64,000 nucleotides of DNA from the NCBI RefSeq assembly GCF_012395255.1, contig NZ_JAAZQD010000001.1, positions 372,001 to 436,000 on the forward strand, written 5' to 3'. The DNA comes from Oleiagrimonas citrea (GTDB lineage Bacteria; Pseudomonadota; Gammaproteobacteria; Xanthomonadales; Rhodanobacteraceae). The notes beneath the pieces were generated by a model that saw only the letters and a list, made by a program, of their open reading frames with translations, made no database searches and was not told the DNA's origin. This document shows positions 21,012 through 29,899 of this stretch, one piece after another. The first letter of the stretch is position 1, and every line of letters starts with the position of its first letter. The position numbers and the translations under genes were made by a program.

Positions 21012-21758
21012 TCAGTGCAGCCCGTGCGCTCCCTGGTGTTTCCTGTCCATGCGCGCCGACAGCCGCTGCACGTTGCTCAGCGACATCAGGTGCACGTAGG
21101 CCAGCCCGAGCGCGCCGGACCTGGCCAGTTTCTGCAGCGTCTTCGCGCCCAAGGTGTTCAGCCGCATTTCGTCGATGACGCTGAAGCCGCTGAGCGTAGC
21201 CGGTTCGTTACCGGGACGCTCCAGACGGATCACCTTCTCGACGAGAAGCTTGTGATGCGCGAACAGCTCCATGAACTCGCGCGTCCGGCGCACGTCTTTC
21301 TGGTATTCGCCGAGAAACGCGATCGCGTGCTGCAGCATCTCCGAATCGTTGCCGTCGGCATCGAACAGCGGCATCGCATCGTCCGCTTCGTCGATCACGG
21401 CCTCGTCGACGCAGACGGTGAAATCCTCGCCCTCGCCGTTCTCGGCCACCACGAAGGGATACCGGCGCAGGAACGCCGGCACGTAGACGTCTTCCGCCCA
21501 GCGCCCTTCGGCATCGACAAAGAGATTCTCGTCCTGCGACAGACCCAGCAGCGCCGCCGGCATCATCTGCTCCGGCGAACCGCCCGCGAAGACGATCGGA
21601 AAATGGCAGGCCGCCGCCGCGAACTCCGAACCGACCAGCGGCACCGAATTGACGTTTCGCGCGAAAGCGTAACCACCGGGAACGGGACGTATGCGCATGG
21701 TCCTGTGACGGTCCCGATGGATCGGAACCGGCCGCTCGTAAACGAGCACCTGCTTCAT
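21012..21758 (-). CDS. SapC-family protein
   Basis: This 248-residue protein matches the SapC family (named after a Campylobacter S-layer locus) in its N-terminal block: YAFARNVNSVPLVGSEFAAAA, FPIVF and the ALLGL-N-FVD-GRW-YVPAFLRRYPF region. The C-terminal third is acidic then basic, with no transmembrane segment and no obvious signal peptide. An AAGGGG ribosome-binding site precedes the ATG. It is the first gene of the probable sapC-tpsA-tpsB unit, with 87 bp to the adhesin start. The molecular function of the family is not established. The context suggests a role in surface-protein or adhesin biogenesis, which is inference. Confidence 0.85.
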   Translation of the reverse strand: MKQVLVYERPVPIHRDRHRTMRIRPVPGGYAFARNVNSVPLVGSEFAAAACHFPIVFAGGSPEQMMPAALLGLSQDENLFVDAEGRWAEDVYVPAFLRRYPFVVAENGEGEDFTVCVDEAVIDEADDAMPLFDADGNDSEMLQHAIAFLGEYQKDVRRTREFMELFAHHKLLVEKVIRLERPGNEPATLSGFSVIDEMRLNTLGAKTLQKLARSGALGLAYVHLMSLSNVQRLSARMDRKHQGAHGLH

Positions 21759-21817
21759 GCTTTCCCCTTTCCCCTTGCCGGATCCGCCGTGCGCGGAATC
21801 GACTCACCCCGAGCCAA

Positions 21818-21837
21818 TGTGTGAACTGCATCACACA
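21818..21837. promoter_or_regulatory. CRP/Clp-type operator
   Basis: The sequence TGTGTGA-N6-TCACACA is a perfect inverted repeat containing the canonical CRP consensus TGTGA-N6-TCACA. It lies 60 bp upstream of the SapC start codon and 131 bp upstream of the SDR start, in the only divergent promoter region of this locus. In Xanthomonas the CRP-like protein Clp recognises this consensus, and its DNA binding is inhibited by c-di-GMP. No clear -10 box at the ideal distance was found on the sapC side, so which direction it controls is open. Confidence 0.8.
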
Positions 21838-21968
21838 ATTTATTCAGCCAGAATACGTTCAGAAAACACATCGCGCAAGGACGGACCCCTGCACGGAACG
21901 CGCGAATCTACATCCATGCCAGCGCCGTCGGTTACCATGGACGTTTGCCAAGACAGGAACCCAAGGTC

Positions 21969-22736
21969 ATGCAGCTCAATGAAATCAAGGCCGTCATCAC
22001 CGGCGGCGCCTCCGGACTCGGCAACGCCGTCGCGCGCCATCTGGTCGCCCACGGTGGCAAGGTCGCGCTGTTCGACGTCAACGAGGAGAAGGGACAGCAG
22101 GCCGCCGCCGACCTCGGCGATGCCGCGACCTTCTACCGGACCGACGTGACCTCCGAGGACGGCGTGGTCGCCAACCTGGAAGCCGCCAAGGAAGCCATGG
22201 GCGGCCTCAACGCCGTCATCAACTGCGCCGGCATCCTCGGTGCGGGCCGCGTCCTCGGACGTGAAGCGCCGATGCCGCTGAACAACTTCTCCACCACGGT
22301 GATGGTGAACCTGGTCGGCAGCTTCAATGTCGCCAAGGCCGCCGCCAACCTGATGCAGCACAACGAAGCCGGCGAAGACGGCGAGCGCGGCGTGATCGTC
22401 AACACTGCGTCGGTCGCCGCGTACGAGGGCCAGATCGGCCAGGCCGCCTATTCCGCCTCGAAGGGCGGCGTGGTCGGCATGACCCTGCCGATGGCGCGCG
22501 AGCTGTCGCGTTTCGGCATCCGCGTGGCGACCATCGCCCCGGGCATCTTCTGGACCCCGATGGTCGACGGCATGCCCGAAGCCGTGCAGGAATCGCTATC
22601 GGCGTCGATCCCGTTCCCGTCACGCCTGGGCAAGCCCGAGGAGTACGCCGAACTGGCCGCATTCATCCTGGTCAATCGCTACATCAACGGCGAGACCATC
22701 CGTCTCGACGGCGGCGTGCGGCTGCAGCCCAAATAA
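21969..22736 (+). CDS. SDR-family 3-hydroxyacyl-CoA dehydrogenase (HSD17B10-like)
   Basis: This is a 255-residue classical short-chain dehydrogenase. It has the NAD-binding TGGASGLG near the N terminus, the NCAG motif, and a catalytic Ser-Tyr-Lys set in NTASVAAYEGQIGQAAYSASK. The run from GVIVNTASVAA through IRVATIAPGIF to PFPSRLGKPEEYA and NGETIRLDG matches type II 3-hydroxyacyl-CoA dehydrogenase/17-beta-HSD10. That family oxidises 3-hydroxyacyl-CoA in fatty-acid or branched-chain amino-acid breakdown. The ATG at 21969 has AAGG five bases upstream and fits the family start better than the upstream in-frame codon at 21945. It diverges from sapC. Confidence 0.88.
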   Translation: MQLNEIKAVITGGASGLGNAVARHLVAHGGKVALFDVNEEKGQQAAADLGDAATFYRTDVTSEDGVVANLEAAKEAMGGLNAVINCAGILGAGRVLGREAPMPLNNFSTTVMVNLVGSFNVAKAAANLMQHNEAGEDGERGVIVNTASVAAYEGQIGQAAYSASKGGVVGMTLPMARELSRFGIRVATIAPGIFWTPMVDGMPEAVQESLSASIPFPSRLGKPEEYAELAAFILVNRYINGETIRLDGGVRLQPK

Positions 22737-22749
22737 GCCATCGGAGCCA

Positions 22750-22809
22750 GGGGCGAGCCACGCGGAACGCAACGTCTTTTCTGGACCGATGCCTCCGTCC
22801 GCTCGCCCC
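22750..22809 (+). promoter_or_regulatory. long-range inverted repeat in the yeiP leader
   Basis: GGGGCGAGC (22750-22758) is perfectly complementary to GCTCGCCCC (22801-22809), separated by 42 bp. It sits between the SDR stop and the yeiP start, ending 41 bp before the ATG. It may form an RNA stem acting as a weak terminator or a 5'-UTR structure. No T-run follows. Confidence 0.35.
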
Positions 22810-22850
22810 GGCCTTCCCACCTTTCGTTCTCACTACTCACTTCTCGAGCC

Positions 22851-23414
22851 ATGAAAGCCTCCGACATCAAGCGCGGCAACGTCGTCGAACACAACGGCAC
22901 CGTCTACCAGGTGCGCGACATCGAGCGCAGCGCGCCCACCGCGCGTGGCGGCAACGTCACCTTCCGCTTCACCATGTACGCGATCCCGGGTGCGCAGAAA
23001 TTCGATCTCAGCCTGCGCGCGGACGACGACCTGAAGGAAGTCGAGCTGCTGCGCCGCCAGGCCAGCTATTCCTACAAGGAAGGCGACGCCTTCGTGTTCA
23101 TGGATCAGGAGGACTACACCCAGTACCTGCTGCCGCCAGAGCTGGTGGGCGACAACGCCGGCTACATCGTCGACGGCCTGGAGGACTGCTACGTGCAGCT
23201 GATCGACGATGCGCCGGTCGGCCTGCAGGTACCGGCGACGGTGACGCTGACCGTCGCCGACACCGCGCCGGAGCTGAAGGGCGCCAGCGCCACCAAGCGC
23301 GCCAAGCCGGCCACGCTGGAAACCGGCCTGGAGATCCAGGTGCCCGAGTACATCACGATCGGCGAGCGCGTCAGCGTCAACACCGTGACCGGCGAATTCG
23401 CCGGTCGCGCCTGA
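22851..23414 (+). CDS. yeiP: elongation factor P-like protein YeiP/EfpL
   Basis: This 187-residue protein has the three beta-barrel domains of EF-P: a KOW-like N domain from [16 protein letters not shown], an OB domain, and a C-terminal domain with the motif [20 protein letters not shown]. The loop that carries the modified Lys/Arg in EF-P reads SAPTARGGN here, which marks the YeiP/EfpL branch and not canonical Efp (no lysylation or rhamnosylation site of the usual kind). It should act on ribosomes stalled at difficult peptide bonds such as polyproline. It follows the SDR gene by 114 bp. Confidence 0.93.
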   Translation: MKASDIKRGNVVEHNGTVYQVRDIERSAPTARGGNVTFRFTMYAIPGAQKFDLSLRADDDLKEVELLRRQASYSYKEGDAFVFMDQEDYTQYLLPPELVGDNAGYIVDGLEDCYVQLIDDAPVGLQVPATVTLTVADTAPELKGASATKRAKPATLETGLEIQVPEYITIGERVSVNTVTGEFAGRA

Positions 23415-23445
23415 GACAGCCACCCGGCGAGCATGAACAAAACCG

Positions 23446-23473
23446 CACTGCACGGCGTCCGCGCCGCGCAGTG
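23446..23473 (+). terminator. possible terminator after yeiP
   Basis: CACTGC-A-CGGCG, loop TCCG, CGCCG-C-GCAGTG forms an 11-bp stem with one mismatch, 32 bases after the yeiP stop. It is followed only by TTCTC, so the U-tract is poor and rho-independent function is uncertain. Confidence 0.4.
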
Positions 23474-23535
23474 TTCTCGCCCGCGATCGTGCGCATGACG
23501 CACAATGCGGACTTCGACGCCATCGCCTGCGCCGC

Positions 23536-25596
23536 ATGTCTCCCACCTATTCGCTACGCGCCAGCCTGCTGCACACGCTGACGCACTTCAAACGCCCTGA
23601 TGTCCCGCCGCGGATCGCCCTGCGCGCGGCGCTGCTCGTGGCCGGCCCGCTGGCCATCGGCGTGGCGACTGGACACGAAGCCGTCGGCCTGGGACTGGGC
23701 GCGGGCGCGTTCAACGTCATCTTCTCCGATCAGCCCGGTCCGTATCGGCAGCGTCTGACGCGCATCGTGCTGGCAGCCTTGGCCGCCGGCGTCGCCGCGC
23801 TGGCCGGCTTCCTGCTGGGCGCGCACCTGCCATGGCTGCTGGCGGCCGTCGCCGCGAGCGGCTTCCTCGGCGGACTGCTGGTGGTGTTCGGCGCCGACAT
23901 GGCGCGGGTGGGCATGATCAGCATGATCCTGCTGGTCATCGCCGCCGCCTCGCCGATGCCGTGGTCGCAGGCCTGGCCGGCCAGCGTGCTGATCGCTGCA
24001 GGCGGCCTGCTGCTGGCGGTCGTCTCGGTGGCGGCGTGGCCGCTGCAACGCTACCGCCCCGAGCGCCAGGCACTGGCGTCGATCTTCCGCGACCTGGCGC
24101 AACTCGCCACGCGGCGCGAAAGCGAGGAAGAGGCTCCAGCGCTCAGCGACGCCATCAACCGCCTGCAGCAGATGCTGCTCGGCCGCCACCCGGTGCGCGG
24201 CCGCGCCGTCGAAGCCCTGCGCGTGCTGACCGAGCTGGCCGAGCGCATACGTCTGGAGCTGCTGGCCATCGACCAGCTTCGCCGCACCGAGACGACCGTC
24301 GACGGCGCGCTGCCCGTGGCCATCGGCGATACGCTTTCGCAACTCGCCGAGGCGCTGGAACACGGCCGCGAACCCACTGCGGCCGAGCAGCACGCCGAAC
24401 GTCTTCGCCAACGTCTTGATGCGCTGAATGCATCCTCGGTCCTGGCGCCACGTTTGCGCGCCCTGCATGGACAGCTGACCGCCGCCGCGCGCAATGCCCG
24501 CTGGGCCGGCAGCCGCGGCGAGATCCGCGCCCTGCGCAGCGAGGCACACCTGCCGCGCGCGCTGCGCGGCGTCTCGCCCTGGGCCACGCTGCGCGCCAAC
24601 CTCACGCTGCATTCGGCCGCCTTCCGCCACGCGCTGCGCTGCGCCGTCTGCCTGGTTCTGGCGCAATGGCTGGAACGCACGCTCGGCCTGCCCCGCGGCT
24701 ACTGGCTGCCGATGACCGCGGCCATCGTGCTGCGACCCGATTTCGCCGCCACCTTCAGCTTCGGCCTGCTGCGCATCGTCGGCACCGTGCTCGGACTGGT
24801 GCTGACCAGTCTGCTGCTGATGGCCGTGCCCGACGCCGTGTGGGCGCACGTGCTACTGCTCGGTATCCTGGTTTTCGCGTTCCGCTATCTGGCCACCGCA
24901 CACTACGGCCTGGCCGTCGCCGCGCTGACCGGCGCGGTGGTGATCCTGCTCTCGTTCGAAGGCAGCAGCCCCGACGCCGCCGTGCTCGACCGCCTGCTGA
25001 ACACCGCGCTCGGCTGTGGCCTCGCCCTGACTGCCTATCTGGTCTGGCCGACCTGGGAGCGCGGCCGCACGCGCGCGGCATTGGCCGACATGCTGCACAC
25101 CTACGCCGACTACCTGGAAGCGTTGACCGAGCACGGCACGCGACGCCAGCGCGACGACACCCGCGCCGCCGCCCGACTGGCGCGCAGCAATGCCCAGGCC
25201 TCGCTGGAACGCCTGCGCGCCGAACCCGGCGCACCGCCCGCTCTGCGCCAGGGCGGCGAATCGCTGTTCGCCAACGGCAACCGACTGGTGCGCACCGCGA
25301 TGACCCTCGAAGCCGTGCTACACGACGGCGAAACGCTCCCGGCGCGCGACGTGCTGGACGACTACCTGACCCATGTCGCGGCCACGGTCCGCACACTGTC
25401 CGAAGCCTGCGACACGCAACGCGACGTACCGTCCCCGGACCTGCGCGCGCGCCAACAGGCGCTGACTGCTCGACTCGCTGCGCACACCGGCGCGATCACG
25501 CCGAGCCTGATCGCGCTGAGCGACCGACTGGCCGACAACGTCGACACCCTGCATCACGTGCTCGACCGCGACATGCGCTCCACCACGCCGGATTGA
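23536..25596 (+). CDS. FUSC-family (YccS-like) inner-membrane protein
   Basis: This 686-residue protein has two hydrophobic blocks. The first, about 25-170, has several helices rich in Ala/Leu/Gly. The second, about 365-510, contains the family-typical YWLPMTAAIVLRPDF. A cytoplasmic helical region separates them, and a soluble helical C-terminal domain follows. This is the layout of FUSC/aromatic-acid-exporter-like proteins (fusaric acid resistance, YccS, AaeB). The probable role is efflux of aromatic or weak acids, or envelope maintenance. The substrate cannot be read from sequence. No adaptor gene adjoins it, which favours a YccS-like stand-alone protein. The ribosome-binding site is weak. 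Confidence 0.82.
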   Translation: MSPTYSLRASLLHTLTHFKRPDVPPRIALRAALLVAGPLAIGVATGHEAVGLGLGAGAFNVIFSDQPGPYRQRLTRIVLAALAAGVAALAGFLLGAHLPWLLAAVAASGFLGGLLVVFGADMARVGMISMILLVIAAASPMPWSQAWPASVLIAAGGLLLAVVSVAAWPLQRYRPERQALASIFRDLAQLATRRESEEEAPALSDAINRLQQMLLGRHPVRGRAVEALRVLTELAERIRLELLAIDQLRRTETTVDGALPVAIGDTLSQLAEALEHGREPTAAEQHAERLRQRLDALNASSVLAPRLRALHGQLTAAARNARWAGSRGEIRALRSEAHLPRALRGVSPWATLRANLTLHSAAFRHALRCAVCLVLAQWLERTLGLPRGYWLPMTAAIVLRPDFAATFSFGLLRIVGTVLGLVLTSLLLMAVPDAVWAHVLLLGILVFAFRYLATAHYGLAVAALTGAVVILLSFEGSSPDAAVLDRLLNTALGCGLALTAYLVWPTWERGRTRAALADMLHTYADYLEALTEHGTRRQRDDTRAAARLARSNAQASLERLRAEPGAPPALRQGGESLFANGNRLVRTAMTLEAVLHDGETLPARDVLDDYLTHVAATVRTLSEACDTQRDVPSPDLRARQQALTARLAAHTGAITPSLIALSDRLADNVDTLHHVLDRDMRSTTPD

Positions 25597-25640
25597 GCGA
25601 TCACGTGCAGCGCGGCGCGCCAGCCTCTACACTGCCGCCC

Positions 25641-26663
25641 ATGCTGAAAATCGACACCCACGCCCACATCCTGCCGCGTGACTGGCCGAATCTTGCGGAA
25701 AAGTACGGCGAGCCGCGCTTCCCGGTGATGACCCACAGCGCCGGCCGCCATCGCATCTACCGCGAGGGCAAGTTCTTCCGCCAGGTGTGGGATTCGGCTT
25801 TCGACGTCGATACGCGCATCGCCGACTACGCCGCGCACGGCGTCGACGTGCAGGTGATCTCGACCGTGCCCGTGCTGTTCTCCTACTGGGCGCGCGGCAA
25901 TCAGGCGCTGGAACTGCACCGATTCCTCAACGACCACGCTGCCGGCCTGAGCCGCGAACATTCCCGGCACATCGTCGGCATCGGCACCGTGCCGCTGCAG
26001 TCGCCGACGCTGGCGATCCAGGAGATGGAGCGCTGCGTCGAGCAACTGGGCCTGGCTGGCGTGCAGATCGGCTCGCACTGCAACCAGTGGAACCTGGACG
26101 CGCCGGAACTGTTCCCGTTCTTCGAGGCCGCCGCCGACCTCGGCGCGGCGATCATGATCCACCCGTGGGACATGATGGGCCGCGACACCATGCCCGACTA
26201 CTGGCTGCCGTGGCTGGTGGGCATGCCCGCCGAACAGTCCCGCGCCGCCTGCAGCCTGATCTTCGGCGGTGTGCTGGAACGCCTGCCGAAGCTGCGCGTG
26301 ATGTTCGCGCACGGCGGCGGCAGCTTCCCGTTCACCATCGGCCGCATCGAGCACGGTTTCAAGATGCGTCCGGATCTGGTGGCCAAGAACAACGCGCGCA
26401 ATCCGCGCGAGTACCTGGCGCGTCTGTACTTCGACTCCTGCGTGCACGATCCGCAGGCACTCGCCTATCTGCTGGACGTGGTCGGCCACGACCGCGTGAT
26501 GCTGGGCACGGACTACCCGTTCCCGCTAGGCGAACAGGAACCGGGATCGGGCATCGAGGCGCTGGAGCTGGACGAATCGGCCAATGCGCGTCTGATGCAC
26601 GGCACCGCGCTGGAATGGCTGGACCTGCCCAAGGCCCGCTTCGAACCCAAGGCGAAGGCCTGA
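25641..26663 (+). CDS. 2-amino-3-carboxymuconate-6-semialdehyde decarboxylase (ACMSD)
   Basis: This 340-residue amidohydrolase-superfamily enzyme starts with the metal-binding HAHILP motif. It continues with the ACMSD signatures GVDVQVISTVPVLFSYWA, GVQIGSHCNQWNLD, IHPWDMMGRD, FAHGGGSFPF and LGTDYPFPLGE. It decarboxylates ACMS from the kynurenine pathway to 2-aminomuconate semialdehyde, diverting carbon away from quinolinate and NAD. Kynureninase follows 40 bp later on the same strand, supporting a tryptophan-degradation role. A TACACT -10-like box lies seven bases before the ATG, so a leaderless transcript is possible. Confidence 0.92.
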   Translation: MLKIDTHAHILPRDWPNLAEKYGEPRFPVMTHSAGRHRIYREGKFFRQVWDSAFDVDTRIADYAAHGVDVQVISTVPVLFSYWARGNQALELHRFLNDHAAGLSREHSRHIVGIGTVPLQSPTLAIQEMERCVEQLGLAGVQIGSHCNQWNLDAPELFPFFEAAADLGAAIMIHPWDMMGRDTMPDYWLPWLVGMPAEQSRAACSLIFGGVLERLPKLRVMFAHGGGSFPFTIGRIEHGFKMRPDLVAKNNARNPREYLARLYFDSCVHDPQALAYLLDVVGHDRVMLGTDYPFPLGEQEPGSGIEALELDESANARLMHGTALEWLDLPKARFEPKAKA

Positions 26664-26703
26664 CCCGCGCGCTCGATCTTCACGCCCACGAAACGGACGA
26701 TTC

Positions 26704-27984
26704 ATGACTGCACCCTACGAAGCCACCCTCGCCTGGGCCGAAACGGCCGACCGCGACGATCCGCTGCGCGAGTTCCGCGACCGTTTCCTGATTCCGCCGC
26801 ACGCCGACGGCGACACGCTGTACTTCTGCGGCAATTCGCTGGGCCTGCAGCCGCGCGCCGTGCGCGAAGCCGTCAACGCCGAACTCGACTACTGGGGCGA
26901 ACTGGGCGTCGAAGGCCACTTCAAGGGCCGCCTGCCGTGGATGAACTACCACGAGTTCGTGCGCGAGGATCTGGCCGAGCTGGTCGGCGCGGACATGTCC
27001 GAAGTGGTGGCGATGAACACGCTGAGCGTGAATCTCCATCTGCTGATGGTCAGCTTCTACACGCCGACGCGCGAGCGTCACAAGATCCTGATCGAGGAAG
27101 GCGCGTTCCCGAGCGACCGCTACGCGGTGGAATCGCAGATCCGCTTCCACGGTTTCGATCCGGCCGAATCGCTGATCGAACTGGCCGCCGACGAGGAAAA
27201 CGGCACGATCTCGATGGCGGCCATCGAACGCGCGCTGGCCGAGCACGGCGACAGCACCGCGCTGGTGCTGATGCCCGGCATCCAGTACCGCACGGGTCAG
27301 GCCTTCGATCTGGCCGCGATCACGGAGATGGGCCACGCGCGCGGCTGTGTGGTCGGCTTCGATCTGGCGCATGCGGTGGGCAACCTGTCGCTGGCGCTGC
27401 ACGACAGCGGCGCAGATTTCGCCGTGTGGTGCCACTACAAATACCTCAACGGCGGCCCGGGCGCGGTCGGCGGCGCATTCGTCCACGCACGCCATGCCCG
27501 GACCGCGCGGCCGCGCTTCGCCGGCTGGTGGGGCCACAACAAGGACACGCGGTTCCAGATGGGACCGCACTTCGACCCGACGCCGGGCGCGGAAGGCTGG
27601 CAGCTGTCCAACCCGCCGATCCTGGCGCTGGTGCCGCTGCGCATCTCGCTGCAGCTGTTCCACGAGGCCGGCATGACTCGCCTGCGCGAGAAGTCCGAGC
27701 GTCTGACCGGCTACCTGGAATGGCTGGTCGACACGCAGCTTCCGGAAGTGCTGGAGGTGGTCACGCCGCGCGAATCCGAACGCCGCGGCGCACAATTGTC
27801 GATCCGCGTGCTCGGCGGACGCGACCAGGGCCGCGCGCTGTTCGAGCATCTCACCGAACACGGCATCATCGGCGACTGGCGCGAGCCGGATGTGATCCGC
27901 ATTTCCCCGGTGCCGCTGTACAACCGCTTCCAGGATTGCCTCGGTTTCGCCAAGGCCGTCGCGGCGTGGGCCGCGCAGCGCTGA
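26704..27984 (+). CDS. kynU: kynureninase
   Basis: This 426-residue fold-type I PLP enzyme carries family blocks such as YFCGNSLGLQP, FKGRLPWMNYHE, the ALVLMPGIQYRTGQ substrate region, the GFDLAHAVGN phosphate/PLP region, and the Schiff-base Lys in WCHYKYLNGGPGA. The downstream WWGHNKDTRFQM block also matches. It cleaves L-kynurenine to anthranilate and alanine, or 3-hydroxykynurenine to 3-hydroxyanthranilate. Pairing with ACMSD favours the 3-hydroxyanthranilate branch. Kynurenine monooxygenase, HAD dioxygenase and tryptophan dioxygenase are not in the window and would have to lie elsewhere. Confidence 0.95.
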   Translation: MTAPYEATLAWAETADRDDPLREFRDRFLIPPHADGDTLYFCGNSLGLQPRAVREAVNAELDYWGELGVEGHFKGRLPWMNYHEFVREDLAELVGADMSEVVAMNTLSVNLHLLMVSFYTPTRERHKILIEEGAFPSDRYAVESQIRFHGFDPAESLIELAADEENGTISMAAIERALAEHGDSTALVLMPGIQYRTGQAFDLAAITEMGHARGCVVGFDLAHAVGNLSLALHDSGADFAVWCHYKYLNGGPGAVGGAFVHARHARTARPRFAGWWGHNKDTRFQMGPHFDPTPGAEGWQLSNPPILALVPLRISLQLFHEAGMTRLREKSERLTGYLEWLVDTQLPEVLEVVTPRESERRGAQLSIRVLGGRDQGRALFEHLTEHGIIGDWREPDVIRISPVPLYNRFQDCLGFAKAVAAWAAQR

Positions 27985-28102
27985 AACGCGAAGCCCTCCT
28001 CAAACAGAGGTTTGAATGCGGCGCGGCCGAGCTTGAAAACTTGCGAAATCGCTCTGGATGTCGGAATGTCGGGGGATCGTCCCCGCGAAGACAACCCGAA
28101 TC

Positions 28103-29875
28103 ATGCCTAGATTGCGACTCGTATTCGTACCCCTCTTCCTGTTCCTCGCCGCCCCGCTGGCACTGGCGAAACCGCCGCAGAACACGAACATTCCCGACAC
28201 GGCGCTGGACGTCTCCGCGCCGCCCACCACGCGTCAAGCGCTGGCCCAGGCGCAGCCCGTGCGCGCCAAGCACGCCATGGTGGTCTCGGCGCAGCACCTG
28301 GCGACCCAGGTCGGCCTGAAGATCCTCAAGAAGGGCGGCAACGCGGTCGACGCCGCCGTGGCCGTTGGCTACGCGCTGGCCGTGGTGCATCCGTGCTGCG
28401 GCAACATCGGCGGCGGCGGCTTCATGGTCGTGCACCTGAAGAACGGCAAGAACCTGTTCCTGGATTTCCGCGAGAAGGCGCCGTTGGCGGCAACCACGGA
28501 CATGTACCAGGACAAGGACGGCAACGTGGTCAAGGGCCGCAGCACCAGGACCTACCTCGGCGTCGGCGTGCCCGGCACCGTGATGGGCCTGGACAGCGCA
28601 CTGAAGAAGTACGGCACGATGTCGCTGAAACAGGTCATCGACCCCGCCATCGCGCTGGCGCGCAAGGGCTACGTCCTGAAGCAGGGCGACATCAACATCA
28701 TGGCCACGCACACCAAGCTGTTCGCGAAGTGGCCGAACGTGGCGGCGATCTTCCTCCACGACGGCAAGCCCTGGCAGGTCGGCGACCGCCTCAAGCAACC
28801 GCAACTGGCGCACACGCTGGAGCTGATCCGCGACCACGGCACCAAGGCGTTCTACCACGGTTCCATCGCGCGCAAGCTGGCGGCGGCCAACAAGGCCAAT
28901 GGCGGCCTCATCACGATGAAGGACCTGGCCGACTACTCCGTGAAGTGGGACAAGCCGGTCACCTGCGGCTACCGCGGCTACACCGTGGTCTCGGCCGCCC
29001 CGCCGAGTTCCGGCGGCGTGACCATCTGCCAGATCCTGGAGATCCTCAAACCCTATCCGCTGCACAAGTGGGGCTACGGCTCGGTGAAGGCCACGCACTA
29101 CATCATCGAGGCCGAGCGCCGCGCCTTCGCCGACCGCAACACCTACCTCGGCGACCCGGCCTTCGTGCACAACCCGATCGACAAGCTGCTCAACCCCAAG
29201 CACATCGCCACGATGCGTAGCACCATCCAGGCCGACAAGGCCACGCCGTCGAGCGAGATCCATGGCAGCCTCGGCCCAGCCGAAGGCATGCACACCACGC
29301 ACTATTCCGTGGTCGATGCGCAGGGCAACGCGGTCAGCGTCACCTACACGCTGAACTACCTGTTCGGCATCAGCCAGATGGCGGGCGACACCGGCTTCTT
29401 CCTCAACAACGAGATGGACGACTTCACGTCCAAGCCGGGCGTGCCCAACACCTTCGGTCTGGTGCAGGGCAAGATCAACCAGATCGAGCCGGGCAAGCGT
29501 CCGCTCAGCTCGATGTCGCCGAGTCTGGTGCTCGACCCGCACGGCAAGCTGTTCATGGTCACCGGCAGCCCCGGCGGCTCGACCATCATCTCCACCACCA
29601 TGGAGAGCATCGTCAATGTGATCGACTTCGGCATGAACATGCAGCAGGCCGTCGATGCGCCGCGCCTGCACATGCAGTGGCTGCCGGACATGACCATGGT
29701 CGAACCGGGCCTGCTCAGCGCGGCCACGCAGAGCGCGCTGGAAGCCATGGGCCACAAGTTCCACGAGATCCGCTCCTGGGGCGCGGACGAGGCGATCCTG
29801 CGCAATCCGAAGACTGGACTGCTGGAAGGCGCCAACGACCGCCGCCGCCCCGCAGGACTCGCGGCCGGCTACTGA
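28103..29875 (+). CDS. ggt: gamma-glutamyltransferase (glutathione hydrolase)
   Basis: This 590-residue precursor has an N-terminal signal peptide (VFVPLFLFLAAPLALA) and is expected in the periplasm. Family motifs are GGNAVDAAVA, CCGNIGGGGFMV, FREKAP, GVPGTVMG and PPSSGG. The small-subunit start is TTHYSVVDAQGNAVS, where the first Thr of the TTHYSVVD block is the likely autoprocessing site and nucleophile. SSMSPSLVL and GSPGGSTI form the active-site loops. It hydrolyses or transfers the gamma-glutamyl group of glutathione. The ATG at 28103 was chosen because it places the signal peptide at the N terminus. A strong terminator follows. Confidence 0.94.
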   Translation: MPRLRLVFVPLFLFLAAPLALAKPPQNTNIPDTALDVSAPPTTRQALAQAQPVRAKHAMVVSAQHLATQVGLKILKKGGNAVDAAVAVGYALAVVHPCCGNIGGGGFMVVHLKNGKNLFLDFREKAPLAATTDMYQDKDGNVVKGRSTRTYLGVGVPGTVMGLDSALKKYGTMSLKQVIDPAIALARKGYVLKQGDINIMATHTKLFAKWPNVAAIFLHDGKPWQVGDRLKQPQLAHTLELIRDHGTKAFYHGSIARKLAAANKANGGLITMKDLADYSVKWDKPVTCGYRGYTVVSAAPPSSGGVTICQILEILKPYPLHKWGYGSVKATHYIIEAERRAFADRNTYLGDPAFVHNPIDKLLNPKHIATMRSTIQADKATPSSEIHGSLGPAEGMHTTHYSVVDAQGNAVSVTYTLNYLFGISQMAGDTGFFLNNEMDDFTSKPGVPNTFGLVQGKINQIEPGKRPLSSMSPSLVLDPHGKLFMVTGSPGGSTIISTTMESIVNVIDFGMNMQQAVDAPRLHMQWLPDMTMVEPGLLSAATQSALEAMGHKFHEIRSWGADEAILRNPKTGLLEGANDRRRPAGLAAGY

Positions 29876-29899
29876 CCCGCCGTCCGCGTCACCGAATCC

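Noticed and set aside
28000..28015. Inverted repeat TCAAAC-AGAG-GTTTGA after kynU
   Set aside because: Six base pairs with no T-run. It may be a weak operator or chance.
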